Source of the DNA: Pseudomonas xionganensis
GTDB lineage: Bacteria > Pseudomonadota > Gammaproteobacteria > Pseudomonadales > Pseudomonadaceae
Assembly (NCBI RefSeq): GCF_009763245.1
Contig: NZ_WKJZ01000001.1
Span: forward strand, 1,916,810 to 1,980,809
Reading direction: 5' to 3'
Length of the DNA: 64,000 nucleotides
Shown here in pieces: positions 52,615 through 61,776 of the stretch (the first letter of the stretch is position 1; every line of letters begins with the position of its first letter). The position numbers were made by a program, and so were the translations under genes. Under the pieces are notes generated by a model. That model had not been told where the DNA came from and searched no databases. It saw nothing but the letters and a program-made list of their open reading frames with translations.

Positions 52615-52753
52615 CGTTAAGCTCATCCGGCAAATGTGACCAGCGAGTCGTAGACGTCGCCTAGAGTAAGAGGCAGCACTTTAATGCAATCGCGGCCTCC
52701 TAGACTAACGTTGAGCTACAAGGTTGTGGCGAAAGTCATCCAGCCCCCAGTCG

Positions 52754-52761
52754 AATAACAA
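52754..52761 (+). promoter_or_regulatory. Crc/Hfq-type motif upstream of gdhB
   Basis: AATAACAA, a match to AANAANAA, lies 18 bases before the gdhB ATG. Catabolite repression of glutamate use would fit, but a single motif of this type also occurs by chance. Confidence 0.35.
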
Positions 52762-52779
52762 GCCAAACGGAGCAAACCC

Positions 52780-55700
52780 ATGGCGTTCTTTACGGCGGCC
52801 AGCAAAGCCGATTTCCAGCATCAACTGCAAACGGTACTGGCGCAGCACGTTAGCGAGCAGGCCCTGCCACAAGTAGCCCTGTTCGCCGAGCAATTTTTCG
52901 GCATCATCGCTCTGGAGGAGCTGATCCAGCGGCGCCTGTCCGATCTGGTGGGCTGTACCCTCTCGGCCTGGCGCATGCTGCAGCGTTTCGAAGCGAGCAA
53001 GCCGCAGGTACGGGTATTCAACCCCGACTATGAAAAGCACGGCTGGCAGTCGACCCACAGTGCCGTGGAAATCCTGCACCGTGACATCCCCTTCCTGGTC
53101 GACTCCGCGCGCATGGAGCTCAACCGTCGCGGTTACAGCATCCACACCCTGCAGAACAGTGTGTTCAGCGTGCGTCGCAACAAGAGCGGCGAATTGCTGG
53201 AGATCCTGCCCAAGGGCACCCAGGGCAAGGACGTGCAGCAGGAAGCCCTGATGTTCCTGGAAATCGACCGTTGCTCCAGTGCCGGCGAGTTGAAGAGCCT
53301 GGAAAAGGCCCTGCTCGATGTATTCGGCGATGTGCGCATGAGCGTGGCCGACTTCCAGCCGATGAAGGCCAAGGCCCGCGAGCTGCTGGCCTGGCTGGAC
53401 AAGGCCAAGCTCAAGGTCGATGGCGCCGAGCTGGACGAGATCAAGGTGTTCATGAGCTGGTTGCTCGATGACCACTTCACCTTCCTCGGTTATGAAGAGT
53501 TCACCGTGGTCGACGTCCCCGGTGGCGGCAGCATGCAGTATGACGAAGGCTCCCTGCTGGGCCTGTCCAAGCGCCTGCGCAGCGGCCTTAAGGCCGATGA
53601 ACTGCATATCGAGCCGGAAGCCGTGGCCTACCTGCGCGAGCCGCAGCTGCTGTCCTTCGCCAAGGCCGCCGTGCCCAGCCGCGTGCACCGTCCGGCCTAC
53701 CCGGACCTGGTGTCGATCCGCGAGCTGGACGCCAAGGGCAATGTGGTCAAGGAATGCCGCTTCATGGGCCTGTACACCTCGGCGGTGTATGCCGAGAGCG
53801 TGTGGAACATCCCCTACATCCGCCGCAAGGTGGATGTGATCGAGCACCGCTCCGGCTTCGACAGCAGTGCCCACCTGGGCAAGGAGCTGGCCCAGGTGCT
53901 GGAAGTGCTGCCGCGCGATGACCTGTTCCAGACCTCGGTGGACGAGCTGTTCAACACCACCATGTCCATCGTGCAGATCCAGGAGCGCAACAAGATCCGC
54001 GTGTTCCTGCGCCGCGATCCCTATGGCCGTTTCTGCTACTGCCTGGCCTATGTGCCGCGTGATGTCTACTCCACCGAAACCCGCATGAAGATCCAGCAGG
54101 TGCTGATGGAGCGCCTGCAGGCCACCGATTGCGAGTTCTGGACCTTCTTCTCCGAGTCGGTGCTGGCGCGGGTGCAGTTCATCCTCAAGGTCGACCCGAA
54201 AAACCGCGTGCAGATCGACCCCCTGCGCCTGGAGAAGGAAGTCGTCCAGGCCTGCCGTTCGTGGAAGGACGACTACTCCAGCCTGATCGTCGAAAGCCTC
54301 GGCGAAGCCCAGGGCACCGAAGTGCTGAGCGAGTTCCCGGAAGGCTTCCCGGCCGGCTACCGCGAGCGTTTCGCCCCGCATTCGGCGGTGGTGGACATGC
54401 AGCACCTGCTCAGCCTCAACAGTGATCGTCAGCTGGTGATGAGTTTCTACCAGCCTTTGACCCAGGCCGGCCAGCAGCTGCACTGCAAGCTGTACCACGC
54501 CGACACGCCGCTGCCGCTGTCGGATGTGCTGCCGATTCTGGAAAACCTCGGCCTGCGCGTACTCGGCGAATTCCCCTACAAGCTGCGCCGCGCCGATGGC
54601 CGCGAGTTCTGGATCCACGACTTCGCCTTCACCTATGCCGAAGGCCTGGATGTGGATATCCAGCAGCTCAACGACACCCTGCAGGACGCCTTCGTCAAGA
54701 TCGTTGGTGGCGCGGCGGAGAACGATGGCTTCAACCGCCTGGTGCTGATGGCCGCCATGCCCTGGCGCGACGTGGCCCTGCTGCGCGCCTACGCCCGTTA
54801 CCTCAAGCAGATCCGCCTGGGCTTTGACTTGAGCTATATCGCCGCCACCCTGGTCAACCATGCCGATATCGCCAAGGAACTGGTGCGTCTGTTCAAGACC
54901 CGCTTCTACCTGGCGCGCAAGCTCAGCAGCGAAGACCTGGACGGCAAGCAGCAGAAGCTGGAGCAGGCGATTCTCGCCGCCCTGGACAATGTCGCGGTGC
55001 TCAACGAAGACCGCATCCTGCGTCGCTACCTGGACCTGATCAAGGCCACCCTGCGCACCAACTTCTACCAGACCGACGCCAGCGGCGCGCCGAAGAGCTA
55101 CTTCAGCTTCAAGCTCAACCCCCGCGCCATCCCGGAGATTCCGCGGCCCACGCCCAAGTTCGAGATCTTCGTCTACAGCCCGCGCGTCGAAGGCGTGCAC
55201 CTGCGCTTCGGCGACGTGGCCCGCGGCGGCCTGCGCTGGTCGGATCGCGAGGAAGACTTCCGCACCGAAGTGCTCGGCCTGGTCAAGGCGCAGCAGGTGA
55301 AGAACGCGGTAATCGTGCCCATGGGTGCCAAGGGCGGCTTCGTGCCGCGCAGGATGCCGGTGGGCGGCTCGCGCGACGAGGTGCTGGCCGAGGGCATCGC
55401 CTGCTACCGCATCTTTATTTCCGGCCTGCTGGACATTACCGACAACCTCAAGGACGGCGCCGTGGTGCCGCCGGCCAACGTGGTACGCCATGACGGCGAC
55501 GACCCCTACCTGGTGGTGGCGGCGGACAAGGGCACCGCGACCTTCTCCGATATCGCCAACGGCATCGCCGCCGACTACGGCTTCTGGCTGGACGACGCCT
55601 TCGCCTCCGGCGGCTCGGCCGGCTACGACCACAAGGGCATGGGCATTACCGCCAAGGGCGCCTGGGTGTCGGTGCAGCGTCACTTCCGCGAGCGCGGCAT

Positions 55701-57621
55701 CGACGTGCAGCAGGACAACACCACGGTGATCGGCATCGGCGACATGGCCGGCGACGTGTTCGGCAACGGCCTGCTGCTGTCGGACAAGCTGCAGCTGGTG
55801 GCCGCCTTCAACCATATGCACATTTTTATCGACCCCAACCCGGATGCGGCCAAGAGCTTTGTCGAGCGCCAGCGCCTGTTCGACCTGCCGCGCTCCAGCT
55901 GGGCCGACTACGACACCGCGCTGATCTCCCAGGGCGGCGGCATCTTCCTGCGCAGCGCCAAGAGCATCGCCATCAGCCCGCAGATGAAGGAGCGCTTCGA
56001 CATCACGGCGGACAAACTGGCGCCGACCGAGCTGCTCAATGCCCTGCTCAAGGCCCCGGTGGACCTGATCTGGAACGGCGGCATCGGCACCTACGTCAAA
56101 TCCAGCAAGGAAAGCCATGCCGATGTCGGTGACAAGGCCAACGACGGCCTGCGCGTGGACGGCTGCGAACTGCGCGCCAAGGTGGTGGGCGAGGGCGGCA
56201 ACCTGGGCATGACCCAGCTCGGCCGCGTCGAATTCGGCCTGCACGGCGGCGCCAGCAACACCGACTTTATTGACAACGCCGGCGGCGTGGACTGCTCCGA
56301 CCACGAGGTCAATATCAAGATCCTGCTTGGCGAAATCGTCAGCGCCGGCGATATGACCGGCAAGCAGCGCAACAAGCTGCTGGCCGAGATGACCGATGCG
56401 GTGTCCAGCCTGGTGCTGGGTAACAACTACAAGCAGACCCAGGCCCTGTCCCTGGCCGAACGCCGCGCCCGCGAGCGGGTTGGCGAGTACAAGCGCCTGA
56501 TGAACGCCCTGGAAAGCGCCGGCAAGCTGGACCGTGCCCTGGAGTTTCTGCCCAGTGACGACGAGCTGACCGAACGCGCCAACAAGGGCCAGGGCCTGAC
56601 CCGCCCGGAACTCTCGGTGCTGATCTCCTACAGCAAGATCGACCTCAAGGAGTCCCTGCTCAAGTCCCAGGTGCCAGACGACGACTACCTGGCCCGCGAG
56701 ATGGAAACCGCCTTCCCGGCGGTGCTGACCCAGAAGTTCGGCGAGGCCATGCGCCGTCACCGCCTCAAGCGCGAAATCGTCAGCACCCAGATCGCCAACG
56801 ACCTGGTCAACCACATGGGCATCACCTTCGTGCAGCGCCTGAAGGAGTCCACCGGCATGAGCGCGGCCAACGTGGCTGGCGCCTACGTCATCGTCCGCGA
56901 CCTGTTCCGCCTGCCGCACTGGTGGCAGCAGATCGAGGCCCTGGACCACAAGGTACCGGCCGACCTGCAGCTGCAGCTGATGGACGAGCTGATGCGCCTG
57001 GGCCGCCGCGCCACCCGCTGGTTCCTGCGCAGCCGTCGCAACGACCTGGATGCCGCCCGCGATGTGGCCCACTTCGCCCCACGCATCGAGGCCCTGGTGG
57101 GCTGCCTGGACGAACTGCTCGAAGGCCCGGCCCGCGAACAGTGGCTGGCGCGCTTCCAGGCCTATGTGGAAGCCGGTGTGCCGGAGGAGCTGGCCCGCGT
57201 GGTTGCGGGCACCAGCCACCTCTACACCCTGCTGCCGATCATCGAGGCGTCGGACGTTACCGAACAGGAACCGGCCCGTGTCGCGGCGGCCTACTTCACC
57301 GTGGGCGGCGCCCTGGACCTGTCCTGGTACCTGCAGCAGATCACCAGCCTGCCGGTGGAAAACAACTGGCAGGCCCTGGCCCGCGAAGCCTTCCGCGACG
57401 ATCTGGACTGGCAGCAGCGCGCCATCACCGTATCGGTTCTGCAGATGGCCGAAGGCCCGGACGATATCGAAGCCCGGGTCGGCCTGTGGCTCGACCAGCA
57501 CCGCCGCCTGGTGGACCGCTGGAAGGTCATGCTCGGCGAACTGCGCACCGCCACCACCACCGATTACGCCATGTATGCCGTGGCCAACCGGGAGCTGATG
57601 GACCTGGCGCTCAGTGCCTGA
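52780..57621 (+). CDS. gdhB: NAD-specific glutamate dehydrogenase, large type
   Basis: This 1613-residue protein belongs to the 180-kDa NAD-GDH class. The central dehydrogenase domain shows the catalytic lysine region (KAQQVKNAVIVPMGAKGGF), the DGGVR-like GGLRWSDREEDF motif and NAD-binding GIGDMAGDVFGN. Long N- and C-terminal regulatory domains are typical of the class, which is activated by arginine in P. aeruginosa. It degrades glutamate to 2-oxoglutarate. Length is normal. A strong terminator follows. The equally long antisense frame is a shadow. Confidence 0.96.
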   Translation: MAFFTAASKADFQHQLQTVLAQHVSEQALPQVALFAEQFFGIIALEELIQRRLSDLVGCTLSAWRMLQRFEASKPQVRVFNPDYEKHGWQSTHSAVEILHRDIPFLVDSARMELNRRGYSIHTLQNSVFSVRRNKSGELLEILPKGTQGKDVQQEALMFLEIDRCSSAGELKSLEKALLDVFGDVRMSVADFQPMKAKARELLAWLDKAKLKVDGAELDEIKVFMSWLLDDHFTFLGYEEFTVVDVPGGGSMQYDEGSLLGLSKRLRSGLKADELHIEPEAVAYLREPQLLSFAKAAVPSRVHRPAYPDLVSIRELDAKGNVVKECRFMGLYTSAVYAESVWNIPYIRRKVDVIEHRSGFDSSAHLGKELAQVLEVLPRDDLFQTSVDELFNTTMSIVQIQERNKIRVFLRRDPYGRFCYCLAYVPRDVYSTETRMKIQQVLMERLQATDCEFWTFFSESVLARVQFILKVDPKNRVQIDPLRLEKEVVQACRSWKDDYSSLIVESLGEAQGTEVLSEFPEGFPAGYRERFAPHSAVVDMQHLLSLNSDRQLVMSFYQPLTQAGQQLHCKLYHADTPLPLSDVLPILENLGLRVLGEFPYKLRRADGREFWIHDFAFTYAEGLDVDIQQLNDTLQDAFVKIVGGAAENDGFNRLVLMAAMPWRDVALLRAYARYLKQIRLGFDLSYIAATLVNHADIAKELVRLFKTRFYLARKLSSEDLDGKQQKLEQAILAALDNVAVLNEDRILRRYLDLIKATLRTNFYQTDASGAPKSYFSFKLNPRAIPEIPRPTPKFEIFVYSPRVEGVHLRFGDVARGGLRWSDREEDFRTEVLGLVKAQQVKNAVIVPMGAKGGFVPRRMPVGGSRDEVLAEGIACYRIFISGLLDITDNLKDGAVVPPANVVRHDGDDPYLVVAADKGTATFSDIANGIAADYGFWLDDAFASGGSAGYDHKGMGITAKGAWVSVQRHFRERGIDVQQDNTTVIGIGDMAGDVFGNGLLLSDKLQLVAAFNHMHIFIDPNPDAAKSFVERQRLFDLPRSSWADYDTALISQGGGIFLRSAKSIAISPQMKERFDITADKLAPTELLNALLKAPVDLIWNGGIGTYVKSSKESHADVGDKANDGLRVDGCELRAKVVGEGGNLGMTQLGRVEFGLHGGASNTDFIDNAGGVDCSDHEVNIKILLGEIVSAGDMTGKQRNKLLAEMTDAVSSLVLGNNYKQTQALSLAERRARERVGEYKRLMNALESAGKLDRALEFLPSDDELTERANKGQGLTRPELSVLISYSKIDLKESLLKSQVPDDDYLAREMETAFPAVLTQKFGEAMRRHRLKREIVSTQIANDLVNHMGITFVQRLKESTGMSAANVAGAYVIVRDLFRLPHWWQQIEALDHKVPADLQLQLMDELMRLGRRATRWFLRSRRNDLDAARDVAHFAPRIEALVGCLDELLEGPAREQWLARFQAYVEAGVPEELARVVAGTSHLYTLLPIIEASDVTEQEPARVAAAYFTVGGALDLSWYLQQITSLPVENNWQALAREAFRDDLDWQQRAITVSVLQMAEGPDDIEARVGLWLDQHRRLVDRWKVMLGELRTATTTDYAMYAVANRELMDLALSA

Positions 57622-57663
57622 CGGCTAAAGCCAGGGCTTTGCGGCCCTGGTTGCGTTAACCGA

Positions 57664-57698
57664 AAGCGAGCCACCCTGGCGGGTGGCTCGCTTTTTTA
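57664..57698 (+). terminator. Rho-independent terminator after gdhB
   Basis: AAGCGAGCCACCC pairs with GGGTGGCTCGCTT and is followed by TTTTT. An imperfect CAGGGC/GCCCTG hairpin precedes it. Confidence 0.95.
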
Positions 57699-57743
57699 TG
57701 GGCGGTGGTTTTGTTCAGTCTGTACCAAACAGCGCCTGACCCC

Positions 57744-57765
57744 GTAGGAGCGTCTTCAGCCGCGA
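57744..57765 (+). repeat. Solo REP
   Basis: GTAGGAGCGTCTTCAGCCGCGA is a slightly diverged single copy of the classic Pseudomonas REP. It opens a gene-free stretch of about 1.2 kb (57622-58861) filled with repeats. Confidence 0.8.
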
Positions 57766-57828
57766 ACCTGGGTCGTGTGTTTGCTGGTTTGTGGCTGATA
57801 GGAATGATTTGAAGCGTGCACGACCGGC

Positions 57829-57867
57829 TCCCCTCGCCCTTTGGGAGAGGGGCTGGGGGAGAGGGCG
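57829..57867. repeat. CCCCTCGCCC-type hairpin repeat
   Basis: The hairpin CTCCCCTCGCCC/GGGAGAGGGG is followed by TGGGGGAGAGGG. It is the same type as at 58037 and 51542. Confidence 0.75.
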
Positions 57868-57898
57868 CTTGGCTATCGCTTGCCCCACGACAAACCCT

Positions 57899-57961
57899 GT
57901 AGGAGCCAGCTTGCTGGCGATGCTTTTGAACTGCCGGGATCGCCAGCAAGCTGGCTCCTAC
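57899..57961. repeat. REPIN of the GTAGGAGCCAGCTTGCTGGC family
   Basis: GTAGGAGCCAGCTTGCTGGC faces its exact inverse across a 23-bp spacer, with outward GTAG. This hairpin differs from the other REP families in the window. Confidence 0.92.
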
Positions 57962-58036
57962 AAGGCCTGGACAATGGGTGGCTTTGGGTTTGGCGCCTAG
58001 ATGATTGTTGCGATGAGTGGCGTTGTTGCACGCTCA

Positions 58037-58075
58037 GCTCCCCTCGCCCCGTGGGAGAGGGGTTGGGGGAGAGGG
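58037..58075. repeat. CCCCTCGCCC-type hairpin repeat
   Basis: A second copy of the 57829 element, in the same orientation and with high similarity. Confidence 0.75.
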
Positions 58076-58117
58076 TAGAAGACACCACGGCGCTGGCCGT
58101 TATTCAGCGAGCAGTCT

Positions 58118-58140
58118 GTAGGAGCGGCTCCTAGCCGCGA
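58118..58140 (+). repeat. Solo REP
   Basis: GTAGGAGCGGCTCCTAGCCGCGA, a single copy of the classic Pseudomonas REP family. Confidence 0.82.
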
Positions 58141-58202
58141 GTCTTTGTTGTGGTGATATCCGGCTTGGCGCCTGGATGATTGTTGCGTCGATCATTCGTT
58201 TT

Positions 58203-58801
58203 GGTTGCGCCCCTCACGGGCGCGTCACTTTCTCTTGCTTGCCCAAGAGAAAGTAACCAAAGAGAAGGGCACCCGGCATCCGGGTTTCGCTTCGCTCAAC
58301 TCCCCTCGCTCCGGTGCTGCTCCGGGGGCCGGCTTAAAGGGCCATCCCTGGCCCTTTAAGCCTCTCGCCGCATCCATGCGGCTCGTCCCCCTACGCAACA
58401 CCTGCGCTCGGCCTCCTGACGGGACCGGGTCGCGAGCTTGCAAGATTTTCTTAATCAGGCACTGCGCAGTGTCTGTGCTTTTGCTCTTTAGCCGCGCTTG
58501 TACAGACGACGCCCAAGTCCCCATCAGGAGGCCGAGTGGAATCACTGCGTAAGGGGTTGAGCGGCATGGATGCCGCGAGAGCCGCGACGGGCCAGGGATG
58601 GCCCTTCGCTGCGTGCCCCTGGAGCGGTGATGGAGCGAGGGAACCCCGGCGTAGCCGGGGCCGGATGGAGGGGTGTGTTTCTTTGCTTACTTTCTTTGCA
58701 CAAGCAAAAGCTACGAAGCGAAGCGGAGTAACAGCCGCAGGCTGGCCCGAAGGGTGAGCGCAGCGAATCAAGTGAGTCGCCCGTAAGGGGCGAAACCCAA
58801 C
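58203..58801. repeat. Long imperfect inverted repeat, about 600 bp
   Basis: The left arm (about 58203-58430) and the right arm (about 58523-58801) are diverged copies of one sequence in opposite orientation. Shared blocks include GGGCCATCCCTGGCCC, GCATCCATGC, CTCGGCCTCCTGA and AGAAAGTAA.C.AAAGA. The spacer is about 90 bp. Short frames in it are repeat-derived and not called genes. No transposase is present. It may be a relic of a non-autonomous element or a fold-back intergenic repeat. Confidence 0.8.
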
Positions 58802-58861
58802 CGCCCAGCACTCGCGCCAATGGCTCATGCCAAGCCATCGAGAAACCCAAATAAGCCAGCT

Positions 58862-60811
58862 TTACACCTCCCCCCAAGGCGCCGGCGCCCCCAGCAGGCG
58901 TCCCATGGCGCCAAATAGGCCCAGTTCGCCGAGAACTTGCAATTCCCCCTCGGTTTCCACCATCTCCGCAATCAACGGCAAATCAATACTGTTGGTCGCA
59001 CGGAACACCGCCTCGATAAAGATGCGTTTATCACTCTCCTGATCGATCGCCCGGATATAAGTCCCATCAATCTTCAGATAGGCCAGCCCCAGGTGGGTCA
59101 GGTTGCCGATCAGGCTAAAGCGCCCACCGAAGTGCTGCAGGCCCAGGCTGTAGCCGGTGTCGCGGATGGCCTGGCTGATGCGCTCCAGTTCGCTGGACGG
59201 TGGCAGGTGGCGTTCGTCCATTTCCAGGGTGAGCAAGGGTGCCTGCTGCGGGTGTTGCTTGAGAATCTCCAGCAGTCGCTCCAGGTGCTCGGCTTCGCGC
59301 AGGGTGGCGGCGGAGAGGCTTAGGGCCAGGGGGGCGGGGTGTTGGGCCAGGTGGGCCAGGCAGTGTTCGAGCATGGCCAGGTCGAAACGGGCGGTCCAGC
59401 CCAGGCGTTCGATCCAGGGCAGGAAGCGGCCGGCGGCGATGGCTTCGCCCTGGGGATCGAGCAGGCGTGCCAGGACCTTGTGGTGCAGCAACTGCTGGCG
59501 GTTGGCGCAGTGTGCCACCGGCTGGAAGTACAGCTGCAGCTTGCGCTTGTTCAGGGCGTCGTCGATCCAGGTGCGCCAGTCGTGCAGGCCCTGGGTCGGT
59601 TGCTGGTTGAAGTCGTCCAGGCGCACCCAGTCGCGGCTTGGGTCGTTCTGGGCCTGGGCCAGGGCCTGGTCGGCGCGGCCGATCACCTGGCTGGCTTCTT
59701 CACCCAGGCGGAAGGCGGCGATGCCCATATGGGCCACCGGTTTGCAGTCGCTGGCGCCGGTCTGGCGCAGGCTTTCCAGGCCGGCGTGCAGTTCGCCGGC
59801 CAGCAGGTCGGCTTCCTCGCTGCCGATACCGGGGGCGAGCAGGCTGAATTCGCCGCCACGGCTGCGTGAGGCTAGCCAGTCGGCGCGGGTAGCGTGGCCG
59901 AGCAGGCGCTTGAGCAGCTCGCCAATGGCGGCGATCAGGGCGTCGGTTTTCTGCCCGCCCAGGCGCTGGTTGAGGCCGCCCAGGTCGTTGACCCGCAGCA
60001 GGATCAGGTAGCCCTCGGCATGCTGTTCGGACACCAGCAGCTGGTTGGCCAGGCGGATATCGAACAGGCGGCGGTTGGCCAGGCCCGTGATGCTGTCCTG
60101 GTAGGCTTCCTCGCGCAGTTTTTCGCTGCGAGCGGCTTCTTCGGCGAACAGGGTTTTGAGTTTTTCCACCATCTGGTTCATGGCGGTGACCACGCGCTTG
60201 AGTTCGGGGGTGCGCGGCACCTTGGGCAGGGTCATGAATTCGCGGCGGGTGATGGCCTGGGCCTGTTGCACCATATTGTCCAGGGGGCGCAGCTGGGTGC
60301 GCAGCAGCCAGCCGCCGAGGATGGCGCTGACCAGGCCGCACAGCAGCAGCCAGATCAGGCTGCCGATGGCGCTGTCCCACAGTTTGGCCAGGGCGAATTG
60401 CGGGTGGCTGAGCACTTCGACCCGGGCGGCCTGTTCCCAGCCGCGCATGATCAGGGCGTCACCGCCCTGGGCTTGGAGGTTGACCAGGTTGCCGAACCAG
60501 GGCGGCACGCTGCCGGTGACTTCGTCGCTGCTGCGCTCGACGATCACCTCGTCGGTGGGGATGCGCACCACGCGGATGCTGGCGAAGTAGCCGCTGTCGA
60601 AAATCGAGCTGACCATCAGCTCGATCATCGCCGGGTCGTCCACGTGTGGGGTCATGGACAGGCCCAGGGCGGTAGCGGCGTCCTGGGCATGGGAGCGCAG
60701 CTGGCTAATCAGTTGTTCTCGGGAGCTCTCCACCCCGGCGATAAAGCTGCCGGTGAAGGCCACCACCAGAAACAGGCAGATGGCGAGAAAGAGTTGTTTG
60801 AGTAGAGACAT
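58862..60811 (-). CDS. lapD: LapD, cyclic di-GMP receptor controlling LapG
   Basis: This 649-residue inner-membrane protein has two membrane segments (about 1-24 and 150-170) around a periplasmic domain, then HAMP, degenerate GGDEF (RGGEF) and degenerate EAL (KVLARLL) domains. Loss of the enzyme motifs with retention of the EAL fold is the LapD pattern: it binds cyclic di-GMP and then holds LapG away from the adhesin. It lies 10 bp after lapG in the same operon. Confidence 0.93.
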   Translation of the reverse strand: MSLLKQLFLAICLFLVVAFTGSFIAGVESSREQLISQLRSHAQDAATALGLSMTPHVDDPAMIELMVSSIFDSGYFASIRVVRIPTDEVIVERSSDEVTGSVPPWFGNLVNLQAQGGDALIMRGWEQAARVEVLSHPQFALAKLWDSAIGSLIWLLLCGLVSAILGGWLLRTQLRPLDNMVQQAQAITRREFMTLPKVPRTPELKRVVTAMNQMVEKLKTLFAEEAARSEKLREEAYQDSITGLANRRLFDIRLANQLLVSEQHAEGYLILLRVNDLGGLNQRLGGQKTDALIAAIGELLKRLLGHATRADWLASRSRGGEFSLLAPGIGSEEADLLAGELHAGLESLRQTGASDCKPVAHMGIAAFRLGEEASQVIGRADQALAQAQNDPSRDWVRLDDFNQQPTQGLHDWRTWIDDALNKRKLQLYFQPVAHCANRQQLLHHKVLARLLDPQGEAIAAGRFLPWIERLGWTARFDLAMLEHCLAHLAQHPAPLALSLSAATLREAEHLERLLEILKQHPQQAPLLTLEMDERHLPPSSELERISQAIRDTGYSLGLQHFGGRFSLIGNLTHLGLAYLKIDGTYIRAIDQESDKRIFIEAVFRATNSIDLPLIAEMVETEGELQVLGELGLFGAMGRLLGAPAPWGEV

Positions 60812-60821
60812 GAGGTTCCTC

Positions 60822-61514
60822 CTAGCCTTCGCCGATGGCGAAGCCCTCTGCGCGCATTTTTTTCAGAATGTCCTGCCAGCGTGACAGCTTCTTGGTGTCG
60901 CTTTTCTTCACGTTGGAACCCGCCAGATAGAGGCCTTCGGCATTGAAGGCGTAGACCGGCAGCAGGTCGCGGCGCTGCGAGGCGGGCTTGATGTCGTTGA
61001 TCAGGTTGTCCAGTACCAGGGGCTCGGCGCCGGGGCTGGCGTAGTAGGTGAGCACCATATGGGCCTGGTTGTAGTTGAGGGCCTTGACGTAGGTGATGCG
61101 CAGCTTGTCGGCCGGCACGCCCAGGCGGCGCAGGGTGAAGTATTTGCCGATGGAGTAGTCTTCGCAGTCGCCTGCGCCCTTGACCAGCATTTCCACGGGG
61201 GTGGCCCAGTAGTCGTTGACCCGCCACAGGGCGATATCGTTGGTAAAGCGCACCTGGCGGTTGAAGAAGCGGTTGACGGCGGTGAGCTTGTCTTTTTCGG
61301 CCAGGTTGCCGCTGCTCTTGATCAGCTCGTCCCAGGCCTGGATGCGCTGCTTGGCCGGGCCGAGGTTGCCGTAGCGGCTTTCCGCGGTGCGGATGATCTG
61401 GCCGAAGTCCCAGTTGGCCAAGGCGCTGGCCAGCCCGACGAGCAGCACCAGCACACACAGCAACGGCCGCTGCAGGTGTCGGTACCATCCATGAGTAGGC
61501 TGACGTGGCGGCAT
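60822..61514 (-). CDS. lapG: LapG, periplasmic adhesin protease
   Basis: This 230-residue transglutaminase-like cysteine protease has one N-terminal hydrophobic segment and the triad Cys117 (GDCEDYS), His152 (QAHMVL) and Asp169 (LVLDNL). LapG cleaves a large surface adhesin (LapA or CdrA type) to release biofilm cells, and LapD restrains it. No adhesin gene is in the window. The ATG at 61514 is chosen because the upstream extension is basic and lacks signal character. Confidence 0.93.
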   Translation of the reverse strand: MPPRQPTHGWYRHLQRPLLCVLVLLVGLASALANWDFGQIIRTAESRYGNLGPAKQRIQAWDELIKSSGNLAEKDKLTAVNRFFNRQVRFTNDIALWRVNDYWATPVEMLVKGAGDCEDYSIGKYFTLRRLGVPADKLRITYVKALNYNQAHMVLTYYASPGAEPLVLDNLINDIKPASQRRDLLPVYAFNAEGLYLAGSNVKKSDTKKLSRWQDILKKMRAEGFAIGEG

Positions 61515-61660
61515 CGCGCATGCCTCGGGCAATGATTGGGCAAGTCTAGGTGCTGCTGGGCGACTTTGCAGCCCGCGCTGTATCGAAGTGTTAGCGCGAC
61601 GGCTCGGATTGCCTTTGTGCCGCAACCAGCCTAGCGCAGGGGGGGCACACGCTTGATCGC

Positions 61661-61727
61661 GTAGGAGCGGCCCCTGGCCGCGAAAGTGTCAGAGCGGGCG
61701 CAGATCGCGGGCATGGCCCGCTCCTAC
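61661..61727. repeat. REPIN between lapG and ybaN
   Basis: GTAGGAGCGGCCCCTGGCCGCGA faces its diverged inverse ending GCCCGCTCCTAC over 67 bp. It is in the classic Pseudomonas REP family and sits upstream of lapG. Confidence 0.88.
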
Positions 61728-61776
61728 AAGAAATTGCGGCATGCAACCGCTGGGTTCTGTTGAACCTGGGCCTGTA

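Noticed and set aside
52705-57501. 1598-residue minus-strand ORF opposite gdhB
   Set aside because: It is an antisense shadow of gdhB with low-complexity sequence and no recognisable domain. Long antisense frames are common at high GC.
58205-58828. Several short ORFs of 73-125 residues in the long inverted repeat
   Set aside because: They overlap on both strands and are encoded by the repeat arms, with no start signals or domains.
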